In this document: piece after piece, positions 18,792 through 30,093 of the stretch
How the letters are laid out: the number at the start of each line of letters is the position of its first letter
How positions within the stretch are numbered: the stretch's first letter is position 1
NCBI GenBank assembly: GCA_030278955.1
Contig: JAOANR010000004.1
Span: forward strand, 17,546,526-17,610,525
Length of the DNA stretch: 64,000 bases
DNA from: Hygrophila difformis
Taxonomy: Eukaryota; Streptophyta; Magnoliopsida; Lamiales; Acanthaceae
Direction of reading: 5' to 3'
The notes under the pieces: model-generated
The model's input: the letters and a program-made list of their open reading frames with translations, nothing else
Databases searched by the model: none
Told to the model about the DNA's origin: nothing
Program-made: the position numbers and the translations under genes

Positions 18792-18800
18792 TTATTGTAA
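18792..18800. repeat. Right 9-bp target-site duplication
   Basis: TTATTGTAA, identical to 7804-7812. Confidence 0.85.
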
Positions 18801-18888
18801 TAATTTAATGAAATGGGTTTGGCCCACCATGATGACTGAGACTGTGTGTGTCTCCATATTCTTTGCTTTCTTCACCTTCACTTTCATT

Positions 18889-19394
18889 CTTACTACCGTC
18901 TCAATTCAATAATTACATTTTCAATGGTTACAATTCAATAGTTACATTTTCAATTCATTTTTACTACCGTCTCAATTTAATAGTTACATTTTCCTCCGAC
19001 ACGCTTGTCGATATATCTTTTTAACGATTTATAACTTAAATTTTTTTTTGGATGAGCCATTGAAGGCCTGGGAAAGGGGTGGTGGGAGCCCATGCCACAC
19101 AATTACAAAGGGGAATAAAGGGGAGGGATAAGGGGCCGGTGGGAATCGAACCTCCAACCTTCCGTTGGAAGTCAAGGGACTTAACCACTTGGGCTAAGTC
19201 CTCATCCCATTTATAACTTAAATTGTATATAATAAAAATTTATAAAAAGTTTATTGTCTAAAACTACTAGATTGGACGAATCTAACAAGATCTCACATGA
19301 CTATATTTTTCTTTACATAACTATAATAAAAATTTGAATTAAAATTAAACAGTGAATAGTGTCAAAAATTCCAACATAACATTTATATCGAGAC
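18889..19394. mobile_element. Decayed MITE split by a SINE
   Basis: It begins near CTACCGTCTCAATTC and ends near ATATCGAGACGGAG, imperfect inverted repeats. The interior shares CGAATCTAACAAGATCTCAC with the MITE at 2849-3105. A partial internal duplication of the left end occurs near 18954. The SINE at 19043-19208 sits inside. Confidence 0.5.
19043..19208 (-). mobile_element. tRNA-derived SINE with perfect 16-bp TSD
   Basis: On the minus strand it starts GGGATGAGGACTTAGCCCAA, with A box TAGCCCAAGTGG and B box GGTTCGATTCC. A body ending GGCTCATCC and a poly(A) tail (T-run at 19041-19049) follow. The duplication ATTTATAACTTAAATT lies at 19027-19042 and 19209-19224. It is the best preserved of about six related copies and presumably the youngest. 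Such SINEs are transcribed by RNA polymerase III and copied by LINE enzymes. Confidence 0.92.
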
Positions 19395-19467
19395 GGAGTA
19401 AGTACAAAACAAGAACAGGAAAATGATAATTACTGGAGTACTTATTTATGAAATCATATTACACTCA

Positions 19468-19927
19468 TGGCCCGTTTGGATTGGCTTTTAAAAAAAGCAG
19501 AAGCCAAAAGCAGAAGCAGAAATGAAAGCCAAAAGCAGAAGCAACTAACTTTTGTGTTTGGATGGGATGTTTAAAAAGCAACTTTTTTCAATAGTGTGTT
19601 TGGATGTATAAAAGTGAAAAGTGTTTTTGAAATGTGTAAATTACCAAAAAGGATATGCTATTTATATATGATAGTATATATTTATAGTGTAATTTAAATA
19701 AATTAATAGCGGCATTTATGACTCTGCACACATTACTAGGTGCTTTTGGCTTCTGCTTTTCGGAGAAGCACCACCTGGGCTGCTTCTCCCAGAAGCACTT
19801 TTGCAGCTTTTTGAGGTGCTTTTGCTTTTTCTAAAAAGCCAAAACAAACACTCTTTTTCCTTCAAAAGTGCTTTTGGCAGAAGCAAAAGCCAAAAGCACT
19901 TGGAAAAAAGCCAATCCAAACAGGCTC
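19468..19927. mobile_element. MITE copy, GCCCGTTTGGATTGGC ends
   Basis: The ends TGGCCCGTTTGGATTGGC and GCCAATCCAAACAGGCTC are inverted repeats. The interior (AGAAGCACTTTTGCAGC and inverse) matches the copy at 4349-4786 in opposite orientation. No exact flanking duplication was found. Confidence 0.7.
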
Positions 19928-20399
19928 TCACAAGTCTATGCCTATATGCTATGTGTGGTTGTTGAAATGCCTTCCCTTCAAGTGTCACCTTCAACCTTTA
20001 CAAATTGAATCCAAACCCACCTCTCTCTCTCTCTCTCTACAATTATATATATATATATATACATATGTATATTAGTGTAAACAAGACAAGACATGAAAAT
20101 AGTTGGAATACTTAAAAAGCAAAGAAAAGGTGGTCGTGTTGTGTCACATGTTCATTATTCATGTACTACTTTGGTGGTAATATATGGTACTAATTTGGTC
20201 TAAAACTGTAACACCATACCCATTCCCTAATAGAAAAATTGTAGATTTGATAGTTAGAACGGTAATACTAATACAACTAATGAATTTCGGTCGCTAACCT
20301 TTTTAGTTATCAAATTTTACCATAAATTTTCAGTAGTTAGAATAGAAAATTGTTGCGGTGGTTATTTTATGTCTCTGAACTGATTCCTAATATGAAAAT
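19928..20399. other. Spacer with CT and AT microsatellites
   Basis: (CT)n then (AT)n lie at about 20022-20061. The rest is AT-rich, with no supported gene. Confidence 0.5.
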
Positions 20400-20640
20400 A
20401 ATACTTCGTCTGTTTTCAGTTATTTGCAACATTGCGAGTATTATTTTCATAGTAGGAATCAGTTCAGAAACATAAAATAACCACTGCAACAATTTTTTAT
20501 TTGCTTTGATTTCAATTTTTATCATGGTTATATAAATTAAAATATAGTCAGGTGGGATCTTGTTAGATTCATCTCGTCGTCTAGTTTTTAAATATCAAAC
20601 TTTTAAAATTTTTACTTGTACCGAACTTGAGCTATTAATA
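20400..20640. mobile_element. Decayed MITE fragment
   Basis: It contains ACTTCGTCTGTTTTCAGTTA and, inverted, the GATCTTGTTAGATTCATC phrase shared with the MITEs near 2975 and 19275. The flanks 20374-20400 and 20443-20475 also hold an inverted pair around ATTATTTTCATAGTAGGAATC. Confidence 0.4.
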
Positions 20641-20699
20641 ATTTAAAATGTGCATTGGACTGCGTGCTGGATGGATCCGTTGCAATTAAAGAAAAATGA

Positions 20700-22509
20700 A
20701 GTATTGATGAATGATTTTCACTACTCATATTTTACCACAAGCTGATGGTTGTCATCAAGTAATAAAATCGGTGAATAACCGAGTCGATCCACAGGGAATT
20801 TCGTAATATTATTTCATTCCGGAGAATATTTTAATTGTTTTTAAGTTTATTAAATATATTTTATATATTTTAAAAGAGTTTGTTTAATTCTAGAGTGAAT
20901 TAAATTAAAAATAGTCACATTAAATTTAAAATAAAGCAAGTTAAAATTTAATTAATAAAAATATAAATGGGAGATATTTGTGATATTTTAAATATTGACA
21001 TCTTTATATAAAAGAGAAATTGCATATTGATTTAGCATTTTCCAATGTCTAAAAAGATCAATTTCTTCAAATTTAATTATTTTACAAAGATTAAAAATAT
21101 AGTAATTTTCTAAAATTCATATTATGCTTAAACGGACTTCATGGAAGCTAATTAAATTATCTAACATTCTGCAATCATCATTCTAGGCCTAAATTTGAGT
21201 TTTTCCCAAGCGTACAAATTTTCCTATAGTGATTAAAAAACACATTTCATTTCTCAATTCATCGTGCACATGCCAGAATATATTTTTAATGTAATTTATT
21301 CGAAATACCGGCACTAAAATTTAGATTCTACTTTTTATCTCCCGATTTAGCAAAGCAGAAACAATAGAATTTAGATTTGAACATCCTAATATGCAGAATA
21401 GTGTAAATATTTTAATAAGCATGGTAAAACATCAATAGAAAGATGGTAAAATGGATTATATTGATAATGTCAGAATATAACTCAGAGCAGAATCAAACCA
21501 GATTAATCGATCATATTAAAATTATGCCAGAATAATCTAACAGACTATTCCTAATAACAGATTGATCGATCAGAAGCAGAATAGCAGAAATACATGAATT
21601 ATCGCTCCTATATAGAAAGCGGAACAGCGCTCACATACATATTCTGACATTTTATACATGAATCCTGATTCAACATAAGCATCGATCAATTTATTAATTC
21701 CATAAAAACATAGATTCGTACTTCAAAAGTGATTCTGAACTCCCGTTCTAGATCACTCTTAACACGAACAACATAGAAATCCGTCTACAAATTCGAAACA
21801 TGATAGAAAATTACATATAGAGGCAAATTCATAACATCACAAAGTGAGAAAAAGAAAGGCAACACCTAGAATAGGAAGAAAGACGAAGAATGTTATTTTT
21901 CGAATATAGGCATCTGAATGATGAAGAAAGACGAAGAACGGTGTTAAAAACCGAGTTCGAGAGGTTAGAAAACTGCTCAACCACAACTGTGCCGCGCCAG
22001 GTGGCGTTCGGGAAGGGATTTCGGCGCCACCACGCTGATGCGGCGCATCCTGCCGATTTTTCACACACGGCGCCAAATGTGGCGCTGGAACCTCGATTCA
22101 GGCGCCGCCAAGCACGTGCGGCGCATCCTGGGACTTTTTCGTCTCTGAAATTTTCTAAGTGTTGAAACGGCGCCTGGGTAGCGCTTTAAGATCGTTTTGG
22201 GCGCCGCCATGCTAATGCGGCGCATCCTGGGCACACTTCAGGGTTGTAAAATCCGAATTTGACAATCTTTATCCTCCGAACATCTTCTTTTCTTCATTTG
22301 AATGTCTGAAACATTATTGCAATGTATTAGATTTGCAAAAGTCTTATTAAAAAGCATAAAACATGGTAAATTCAACTCAAATAAGCTTAATTTAACCATG
22401 ATAACTGATATTTACAAATCACATGAAATATAAACTAAAAACCCTAAAAATAAGGTTACATGCATGCAATTTAGACATATTTTAGTGCAATTTAAGTTCA
22501 TTTAAAAGT
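20700..22509. repeat. LTR-like non-coding repeat with GC-rich motif cluster
   Basis: GTCATCAAGTAATAAAATCG followed by CGAGTCGATCCACAGGGAA resembles phrases common in long plant LTRs. From 21980 to 22240 the base composition jumps to GC-rich, with repeated GGCGCC and TGCGGCGCATCCTG words (near 22039, 22115, 22217) in an otherwise AT-rich stretch. No matching second LTR, primer site or coding region is in the window, so the class is uncertain. Confidence 0.35.
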
Positions 22510-22517
22510 GGTTTCAC

Positions 22518-23036
22518 TAGGGATGAAAACGGTACGGATACGGTCGGATAGTGTCGGATACGGATATTATCCATATTTTTTTGTTGAATTCGGTATATGA
22601 ATACGGATGGGCCGGATACGAATACGGTTTCGGATATTTCGGATTACGGATACGGTACGGATACAGTACGGATATATGACGGATACGGATTCAATCGGAT
22701 ACATATTATTGGATAATCTTTTATAATCTTTTTTGAAAATTTGATATTTTTTTATAATTATTAATCATTTTTAATTATTAAATAATAATATATTAATATA
22801 TTCGGATATCCATACTTAAAATCCGGATAATATCCTATCAATTTTCGGATACGGTCGGATATTTTCGGAAACGGTTAGATATTTTCGGATACGAATACGG
22901 ATATTAAAATACGGATTTGGATTCGGATACAAATATTGAAATATCCGGCCGGATAGTCGAAAACGGATTCAAATTCAAATATAATCGGATACAGCATCGG
23001 TTCGGTTGGATATTTACCGTACCGCTTTCACCCCTA
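22518..23036. mobile_element. Non-autonomous hAT element with 8-bp TSD
   Basis: It begins TAGGGATGAAAACGGTACGG and ends CCGTACCGCTTTCACCCCTA, 20-bp imperfect inverted repeats, between perfect 8-bp duplications GGTTTCAC (22510-22517 and 23037-23044). The first 14 bases equal those of the element at 541. Its body is built from degenerate CGGATACGGA and GGATATTTTCGGA words. Confidence 0.92.
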
Positions 23037-23044
23037 GGTTTCAC

Positions 23045-23828
23045 AGAGTGCATCAAGTATGTTTTTACCTTGCTTATGTTGCTTGAACTTTTCTAGGGAG
23101 GTTATTATTATTATTATTATTATTATGAGAAATTTCAATTTGTTGGCATGAATAATTTAATTTAACTGGTTCATTTATCAAAGATTGACTTTTTATCAAA
23201 TCATGTCAATTAAGGGGTATATTTTAACTCTTAGTAGTATAAAATGATGAATATCATTTTTCCCCATATTTTCGTTTTCTAATATATATTACATGTTTTA
23301 GAAATCCATCTTTAAAAGGGATAAATACATTTTCTGGGGAGTTCTAGTCATTATATAAGATCAGTTTTTTTTTAAACAATTAAGTAGATGGCTTGCCCAT
23401 GTTTGAATGAGCTTGTTTCGAGTGTTTAAAACTTTTGATTCTAAAAATAAATGTATTTTTAACAATAATGTTAATTCTTTCCAAACAAGTGATAATATTT
23501 TTATGTGCGATAAAATAAACTTTTAGCTTACGCATATAACTCTGTGGTTTTAAAAATATTTTTATTCATATTGATTTATTTATTTATTATTTTTCTATAT
23601 GAAATATATGATTGAAGAAATAGGAGCAATAGAAGGTGATGATGAGTAGATGGAACAATATCCACCATCCTTATTTATATTTAATACTTCCTCTGAATGA
23701 GAGTAATCCAAAGTCCAAGCTTCTGCTAAAAGGAACAACTATACATAATATAAATATAATCTATATATATTATATATTTAAATATTGAAAGTGAATGTGA
23801 GATTATTCGGTCATTTCACTTGTTGAAC
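23045..23828. other. AT-rich spacer
   Basis: Contains an (ATT)n microsatellite at about 23103-23126. I see no gene or element end. Confidence 0.45.
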
Positions 23829-23842
23829 AAGTACAATGACTT

Positions 23843-24500
23843 TTTTTTTAAGAAATGGTGGGCCGAAGCCTTTATTAATCAAGCACCTGCAAGGTGGGGT
23901 ACAGACCAATACGGTCAGAGTCTAGGATATCATACATGAAATCGGGTGGTCGAACACAATGTTGAACACCACCAACAATAGGTGATCCTTTAAGAAAAAA
24001 GTCAGCTGCTGCATTGCACTCTCGTGGGACAATGGAAAGCATGTTCTCCCAATTCCATTGAAGCATGTTCTTGATGTGATCCAGCCACTGCTTGCTGTCT
24101 CCAGCTGCATCAGAGTCATTGTTGATAAGGTTGATGGCTTCAGAGCAATCCGTCTCAATAATCAGCTTCTTAATGCCCATGGACGAAGCCAATTGCATGG
24201 TGATGAGAATGGCTTTGATTTCAGTCTGTAGGCTGCTCGTGAATTTGTCCTGCATCCGGATACCACCAAGCCATGAACTGTCTCCGAACGAAGGATGCCA
24301 CCTGCAACCCCTCTGGCACGAGTGAAACTGCCATCACAGTTGGCTTTGATCCATAGAGTTGGTGGCTTCTCCCACCGTGTTCTACTGCAACTCCATGCCT
24401 TCACACCAAAGAATTTGAGCTCCTTCCTGGCTGCTAAATATTCATCAGTGGTTCTGCGGATTCTATTATGAACATTATCCCAATTGATATGTTCATGAGT
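23843..24500 (-). pseudogene. 5'-truncated LINE: RNase H domain and poly(A) tail
   Basis: A perfect 14-bp duplication AAGTACAATGACTT (23829-23842, 24501-24514) flanks the piece, and an A tail lies at the minus-strand 3' end. It encodes a plant non-LTR-type RNase H in two frames. The first part (24404 downward) has KANCDGSFTR with the first catalytic Asp. The second (24255-23875) has ETDCSEA with another catalytic Asp and a VPRECNAAAD segment. A frameshift near 24240-24255 disrupts the gene. A 5'-truncated L1-type retrotransposon copied by target-primed reverse transcription is the simplest reading. Confidence 0.85.
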
Positions 24501-24514
24501 AAGTACAATGACTT

Positions 24515-25244
24515 AATAAGTACTTAATGGGGGAAAAAAAATAAAACACAACTTATTTTTGTGAAATTATTACTTATTGGTATTAAAATCAGATCACACC
24601 AGAACTAATCAAATCAGACCCAGGCGAATCAGATCATACTATATACAAACAATCAAACAAGCTAGAAGAATAAAATCAAATTGAAAAAGACCAGATAAGA
24701 ACGAATTATATCAAACAAGACCGAATCAAAATAGACCAGAACGAATAAGATCAGACCATATCAGAAAATTAAATCAAATTAGATCAGAATCAATTAAATG
24801 AACAGATCGAATCAGGTCATATCAAATCAGAACAAATAAAATCAGATTGTGTAAGACTTTAATTAAATTATACCAGAACCAAACATGCGTTAGGCTTCAA
24901 CAAAACTCCTCAACGCTTAAACAACAAACATGACACACCACTAGTCCAATTGCACACCAATGGGCCATGACCTCTAAATAGAAGCTGCCAAACATGGCGA
25001 GGAATGTGAGTATTATTAATAATTAGTTCCCACTGGTTACCACCACTTCCGAGCCTATAGGTATATAGTATCTCGTAAGGCATCTTGCACAATATGATGA
25101 GCTGCTTTCTAGGGTCCGAACCAAAGCAATGCTGGACCATTCCCTAGCTAATCTATATTCAATTCCCTCTTTTAGCTACCTTGCAGCTTTCAATTTGTGA
25201 TATGGAATGCAAGAAAATGGAACCTTGTTTTGTCAAGTGTCTCA
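24515..25244. other. Short-period AT-rich block and unassigned spacer
   Basis: Bases 24590-24880 are a loose array of words such as AAATCAGATCAGAAC and ACCAGAACGAAT with a period of about 10-12. Bases 24900-25140 carry a 76-codon minus-strand frame without any domain I recognise. Confidence 0.4.
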
Positions 25245-25721
25245 GGGTCTGTTCTGCACGCAGTTTTTGAGTGCTTTAGCTTTTATTTTAAAACAAACAA
25301 ACAACCCAGCCTTTTAATTGAAGATCCTTTCACCAAATAACTCCTACTTACCCCATATGTTCTGCACGCAGAGCTGTAGCTGCGAGCTGGAGCTGTAGGG
25401 AGCTGTGGGAGCTGTAGCTGTCAGTTTTATTTAAGTGTTCTGTACAACTAGCTGTAGCTGTCAAAAAATGTATGAAATGACATAAAAGGACAAACATTTA
25501 TGTAGACTATTGGGTAGTGAGTTGGTTATTGGGATAAAATTGTAATTGCTCAACAATAAGCTAGGAGCTTATTTTTTAAAGCTACTATAGGTAGCTTCTA
25601 AAAAGAAGCTTCCAAAAGCTCCCATAAGCTCCTAAAAGCTAGTGTGCAGAACCGGGCTTTTGTTTTACAATAAAAGCTAAAGCTACCAAAAGTTCCCAAA
25701 AACTGCGTGCAGAACAGACCC
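25245..25721. mobile_element. MITE with GGGTCTGTTCTGCACGCAG ends, containing a related nested element
   Basis: The inverted ends GGGTCTGTTCTGCACGCAGT / ACTGCGTGCAGAACAGACCC are at least 22 bp and nearly perfect, with AAAAGCTAAAGC-type subterminal matches. Inside, about 25358-25660, a second unit starts TGTTCTGCACGCAGAGCTG and ends CTAGTGTGCAGAACCGGGC, evidently a relative of the outer element. Flanks GTGTCTCA and ATGTGGCA could be a mutated 8-bp duplication. Confidence 0.75.
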
Positions 25722-26135
25722 ATGTGGCAAAACTTTTAGGCAATGTATTTTAGATAGGGTTAAGATTAGTATTTTAAGGTAACAATAACTTATTGTTTAA
25801 AGTATGCCTAAATTAAGTGTTTATGTGATGTGATGACAGTTAGCTTAAAACATGTAGTATAATTTATTTATTGTCAGTTTAATTTTATTGATATGAGTGA
25901 GTTTCAAATTTTAGTTAATTTATATGTTGATATAATGCGATGAGATCAACAATATGTGGAACTTCCGCCTCATGCGACTCCTCGATAGCTAACTTACTCA
26001 ACTATCTTTTTTTGGTAAACTGTGACGCACAACTTACTCAACTATCTTCTTTAGGCTCCCCGATTTTGACATATAAATATATATTGGGACAGATAAAAAT
26101 ATATATATATATAAATAATTGGAAGAAATGAGTAT
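25722..26135. other. AT-rich spacer
   Basis: AACTTACTCAACTATCTT occurs twice (near 25990 and 26031), and an (AT)n tract lies at 26099-26112. No gene is supported. Confidence 0.45.
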
Positions 26136-26403
26136 GGCCCTGTTTGAGAATTAACTGTTAGCTGTTAACTGAATATGTGAGTAATTTGAGTAACAAATTA
26201 GTTAAAATTAGTTGTTTGGCAGTTTTGTGGCAATTTTTTTTATTTATAATAAGCTAATTCTAAAATGTTGTTATTTGCAGCGGTTTCAAAAAAAGAACTG
26301 ATTGAACACTATTTGAAGTTATTTTGTTTTTCTAAATAAGCTAATTTATGTTAAATTGACTAGAATAAGTTAATTTCATTTAGCTTATTTACGAAACAGT
26401 GCT
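26136..26403 (+). mobile_element. MITE, GGCCCTGTTTGAGAATTA end
   Basis: It begins GGCCCTGTTTGAGAATTA and ends TTTACGAAACAGTGC, weak inverted repeats. The interior matches the inverted fragment at 2667-2816. It has no coding capacity. Confidence 0.55.
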
Positions 26404-26714
26404 TATATATGTTTAGTTTGGTCCGTGATTAGCTAGTTGGTGGCCCAACTTTTCGAGTAATATAACGTAATACTGTTCATGTTGTGTGTTAAAATACCTA
26501 ACCAGAAACCAAATTGGTAATCTTGTATTCTTTGGGATGATTTTTCATTCAATGAAGAAATTAAATATTTATAAATTTTATTTATAACCATATTTTTCAT
26601 GTGTTTATTTCTATAAAGGATCTGATTTATGGACCAAGCCCTAATAAGATCAAATATGTTAATGAAGTTGAATTGGGTATATAATATACTTCATGATAGT
26701 AATATACACAAATC
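26404..26714. other. AT-rich spacer bordering the LINE
   Basis: No gene or element end is recognised. The LINE sequence stops near 26715 without a visible poly(A) tail. Confidence 0.4.
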
Positions 26715-27822
26715 ATGATCTACTTTATCAATCTAACCTGGTCAACTTCCCCTTCACAGAACAGAACCGTATCATCGGCGTACTGTAAATGGGATATCAC
26801 CGGACCACCCGCCCCAACCACCAGACCCTTATACAACTCAAGGTCCCTCGCTTTGACCAGCAACCTGTTAAAGACCTCAGCCACCATAACAAAGAGATAA
26901 GGTGAGAGGATCACCTTGTCTCAACCCTTTATGCATCTTGAAGAAATCAGTGGGGGAGCCATTCACAAAAACGACAGCCATAGCAGATGAGACACACTCT
27001 TTCATCTAATCAATCCAAACACTATCAAAGTTCATCGCCCTTAGCACACGATAGAGATCCTCCCAAGACACGTTATTATAAGCCTTTGCGAAATCAAGTT
27101 TAATGACAAATCCTTTCCGACCAGCCACCTTAGTAGAGTGAACCACCTCGGTTGCCACCAATACGCTATCCAAGATCTGTCTCCCCTTTACAAATGCCAT
27201 TTGTGAATTACCAACAACACTGCAACAACCTCCTTTATCCTCCTTGCCAAAACTTTCGCCACAATTTTATAAACACTACCCACCAAAGATATCGGCCGGT
27301 AATCCCCAAGATTTATAGGATCCTCTACCTTTGGGATTAACTTCATAAAGGAACATCCAGCCGCCCTTGGCAGCTTCCCATCATGTTCAAATTTCTTAAC
27401 CACATCCATAAGGTCATCTTTTACCACATCCCAATATCGTTTGAAGAAACAGATATTAAAGCCATCCGGGCCAGGCGCTCTACCCCATCACAGCTCCACA
27501 CCCCTTCCCTGACTTTCTCTATGGAGAAGCTTCTCACCAACCATTGCCTGTCCGCCTCCCCAAGCATTGCCATCCCGATATTATCAATACCAAAGACCTC
27601 ATCTGAATCCTTTAAGAACATCCCCTGGAAGAAATTATAAGCCGCCTCTTTAATAGACCTGGGATCTTCGACCACTCTTCCATCGACTCTAAGGGCTCCA
27701 ATATGGCTCTTGCACCGATTGATGGCAGTCACCACATGAAAAAACGTAGTATTTAAGTCCCCCTCCCGAAGCCATTTAATTCTGGATTTTTGCATCCACC
27801 GGCGCTCCTCCGCTAACAAAAC
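26715..27822 (-). pseudogene. L1-type LINE reverse transcriptase (3' part, broken)
   Basis: In minus-strand order come the pre-RT segment (KSRIKWLREGDLNTTFFH, from 27819), the RT fingers (SFMKLIPKVEDP, NLGDYRPISLVGS, about 27340-27270), AFVKGRQILD (27200), a KLDFAKAYNNVSWEDL palm motif (about 27110) and LQYADDTVLF with the catalytic YADD (about 26780). Frameshifts and stops between 27427 and 26914 disrupt it, and it lacks RNase H and a tail. Sequence continuing this reading frame upstream is found at 51996-52884, on the other side of the Athila insertion. Confidence 0.9.
27818..27822. repeat. Left 5-bp TSD of the Athila element (AAAAC)
   Basis: AAAAC here and at 51991-51995 directly outside the TG...CA termini. 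Confidence 0.85.
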
Positions 27823-28147
27823 TGATAATGGCCAGAAATGTCCGTTATTTTCAATCCATTTCCATGTCTGAAACGGGCATTTGATCGCATTCCGGTCTTA
27901 TATTAAATAAGAAAGCAATTGAATTGGACTGATTTATGCATAATTGTAAAAATAATAAGCTGGTATGAAAAATGCATGAATATGTAATTTTATTACACAT
28001 TTATGTTAGAAAAATCCAAAAAAATGAGAAAAAGAAAAGAAAAGAAAAAGGAATGAAAAAGATGGGCAGAAGAATAAAATAGCCCACAAAAACCAAAAGG
28101 ATGGGAAAAGAAATGAAAACCCACAAAAATTGAATTTTCCAGGTAAT

Positions 28148-29760
28148 TACGACGCTAGACACAACTACGACTCTAAGCATGGCTCACGTTGTAGCCTAGT
28201 CTAGCGTCGTAGGCAGGAATGAAGGCAGAATTCTGAAGGAAGATGACTACGACGCCAAGCATGGATAGCGTCGTAGTTCAGCTTGGCGTCGTACCGAAGG
28301 CTAGCGCCATAGGATGTTCATTTAGAGACAAGAAGGGCCTTCGAGATGGAAGCCTACGACGCAAGACATGTTCCACGTCGTAGCTCATGTTTGACGTCGT
28401 AAGGAGGTTGACATCGTAATAAGCCCCAGAATTCAAATTCAAAGGCTTGGGGGCCCATGGGCCTAGGGTTTCCCACCTATATAAGGATAAGTTGACTCCA
28501 ATGATCAGTCACTTCACAACATTCAAACTTGAAGAAAACTGCTGTTCTTGAGGTGTGTGTAGATACTTAGTAGTTAGGGTTTTATTTTTTTTGTATTATT
28601 TACATTTCATGCCTTAGTTTAGTTTTTATTTCACTAGATTAGTAGTGTGATTAGCATTATCTAGTTAGAGTAGCCAGTTTTATACCTATTTCAGTTTTGT
28701 TAAACCTTATTTAAGGTTTGAAATACCCAAATCATGGGTATTATCAAACCATTTTCTTATAAATGGGAAGTTAACATAAAAAAGAGTCCCAAAATCATGA
28801 AATGGACATGGGTCCATGGATTTTATGCTTTATTTTTGGTTTAATGACCATTTGGTCATTTTATTGCATGTGGGTTTTCTGTTATTTTTCTTTTTTTTTG
28901 TTTCTTGTGCATGATATTATGGTTGGAAACCCTCATTTGGGTTTGTGGTTCATGAATGTTTAGCTTTAGCTTATTTTTCTCTTTATTTTGTGCATTTTTT
29001 CTTTCATGTTCTTCACTGCCTTGTTATGATATTGCATATTGTGAACCATGAATCTGAAAAAGGGTTTTGCAATCGCATAGATTGCATTACCCGAACAACA
29101 ACTTATGTTCTGGGGTGGCTACGATGCTAACCGCCCTACGACCCTAACCTAGGTTGGCGTTGTAAGGGTTGATTCACGTCGTAGCTGTCTCAGACTTAAG
29201 AAAAATTTGTCTTGCAACGCCAGTCTCACGACGCAATCCTAGGATTGCGTCGTAATTTTTAGTCTAAGGTCGTGGGACCCCAAATCACTTCTATTTTCAT
29301 AAAAAAAACCCACCTTCGATGCGAAGCTCACAACGCTAACCTAGGATAGCATCGTAATTTAATGTTTGTCGTCGTACTCCCCTATTTCAAAAACACTTCT
29401 GAAAATTCATGCTACGACGCTATCCTAGGTAGCATCGTAATTTAGTGACTAGCGTCGTAGTCCCCTTCCTTTTTCGGAAACCATCTTTTCCCTACTACGA
29501 CGCTAGACCCTACGACGAGAACCAACGTTTGACATCGTAGTGCTTGCTTAGCGTCGTAGTCCCTTAAATTCTAATCCAACATGCACGACGACAAACCCTA
29601 CGACGTAAACCATGTTTTACGTCGTAGTTAGGGTTAGCGTCGTACATAACACCCTTTAACCCAAAATTTTCATATCTCCTTCACCAACCAATGACGACGC
29701 TAGCTTCACGACGTGATCCTAGGATCACGTCGTAAAATTCGTCTAGCGTCGTAATTGGCA
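28148..29760 (+). repeat. CGTCGTA / TACGACG motif array in the Athila LTR
   Basis: Dozens of TACGACG and CGTCGTA words, often followed by CTAG or GCTAG, are scattered over 1.6 kb, many in inverted pairs. A 26-bp perfect palindrome centred between 29720 and 29721 (29708-29733) recurs in the 3' LTR at 46458-46483. Confidence 0.8.
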
Positions 29761-30093
29761 TTTTTTGCCAATTTTTTTCCATTTCTCCATTTTCTTCGTT
29801 AATTAATTGAACCCTTAAGTCAATGATTAAGGATCATGATTAGCAATGATTAAGATCAATAATTACCATGATTAAAGGACCTTTGTTCAATTCTCATTAA
29901 AATACTTTTCTATAAACAAAATCTTGATGCCTTAAGCAAATAATCCGGACTGTAACGTGTGAAGGGTTATTTAAGTCATTAATTCTGAATTAATTCCATA
30001 CCCTTGCATGAGAAACCAAAGTCTCCCATACAAGGTATTTTCTCTTATTTTATTTTATTTTATTCCCGTGTTGTGTAAAACAGCTAGTAAGGG

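Noticed and set aside
21829..22165. Open frames of 79-91 codons on both strands
   Set aside because: All fall in the GC-rich motif cluster, where stop codons are scarce by composition.
24590..24880. Satellite or CRISPR-like array
   Set aside because: The units are 10-12 bp, very degenerate, without constant repeats and spacers, and the DNA is plant nuclear.
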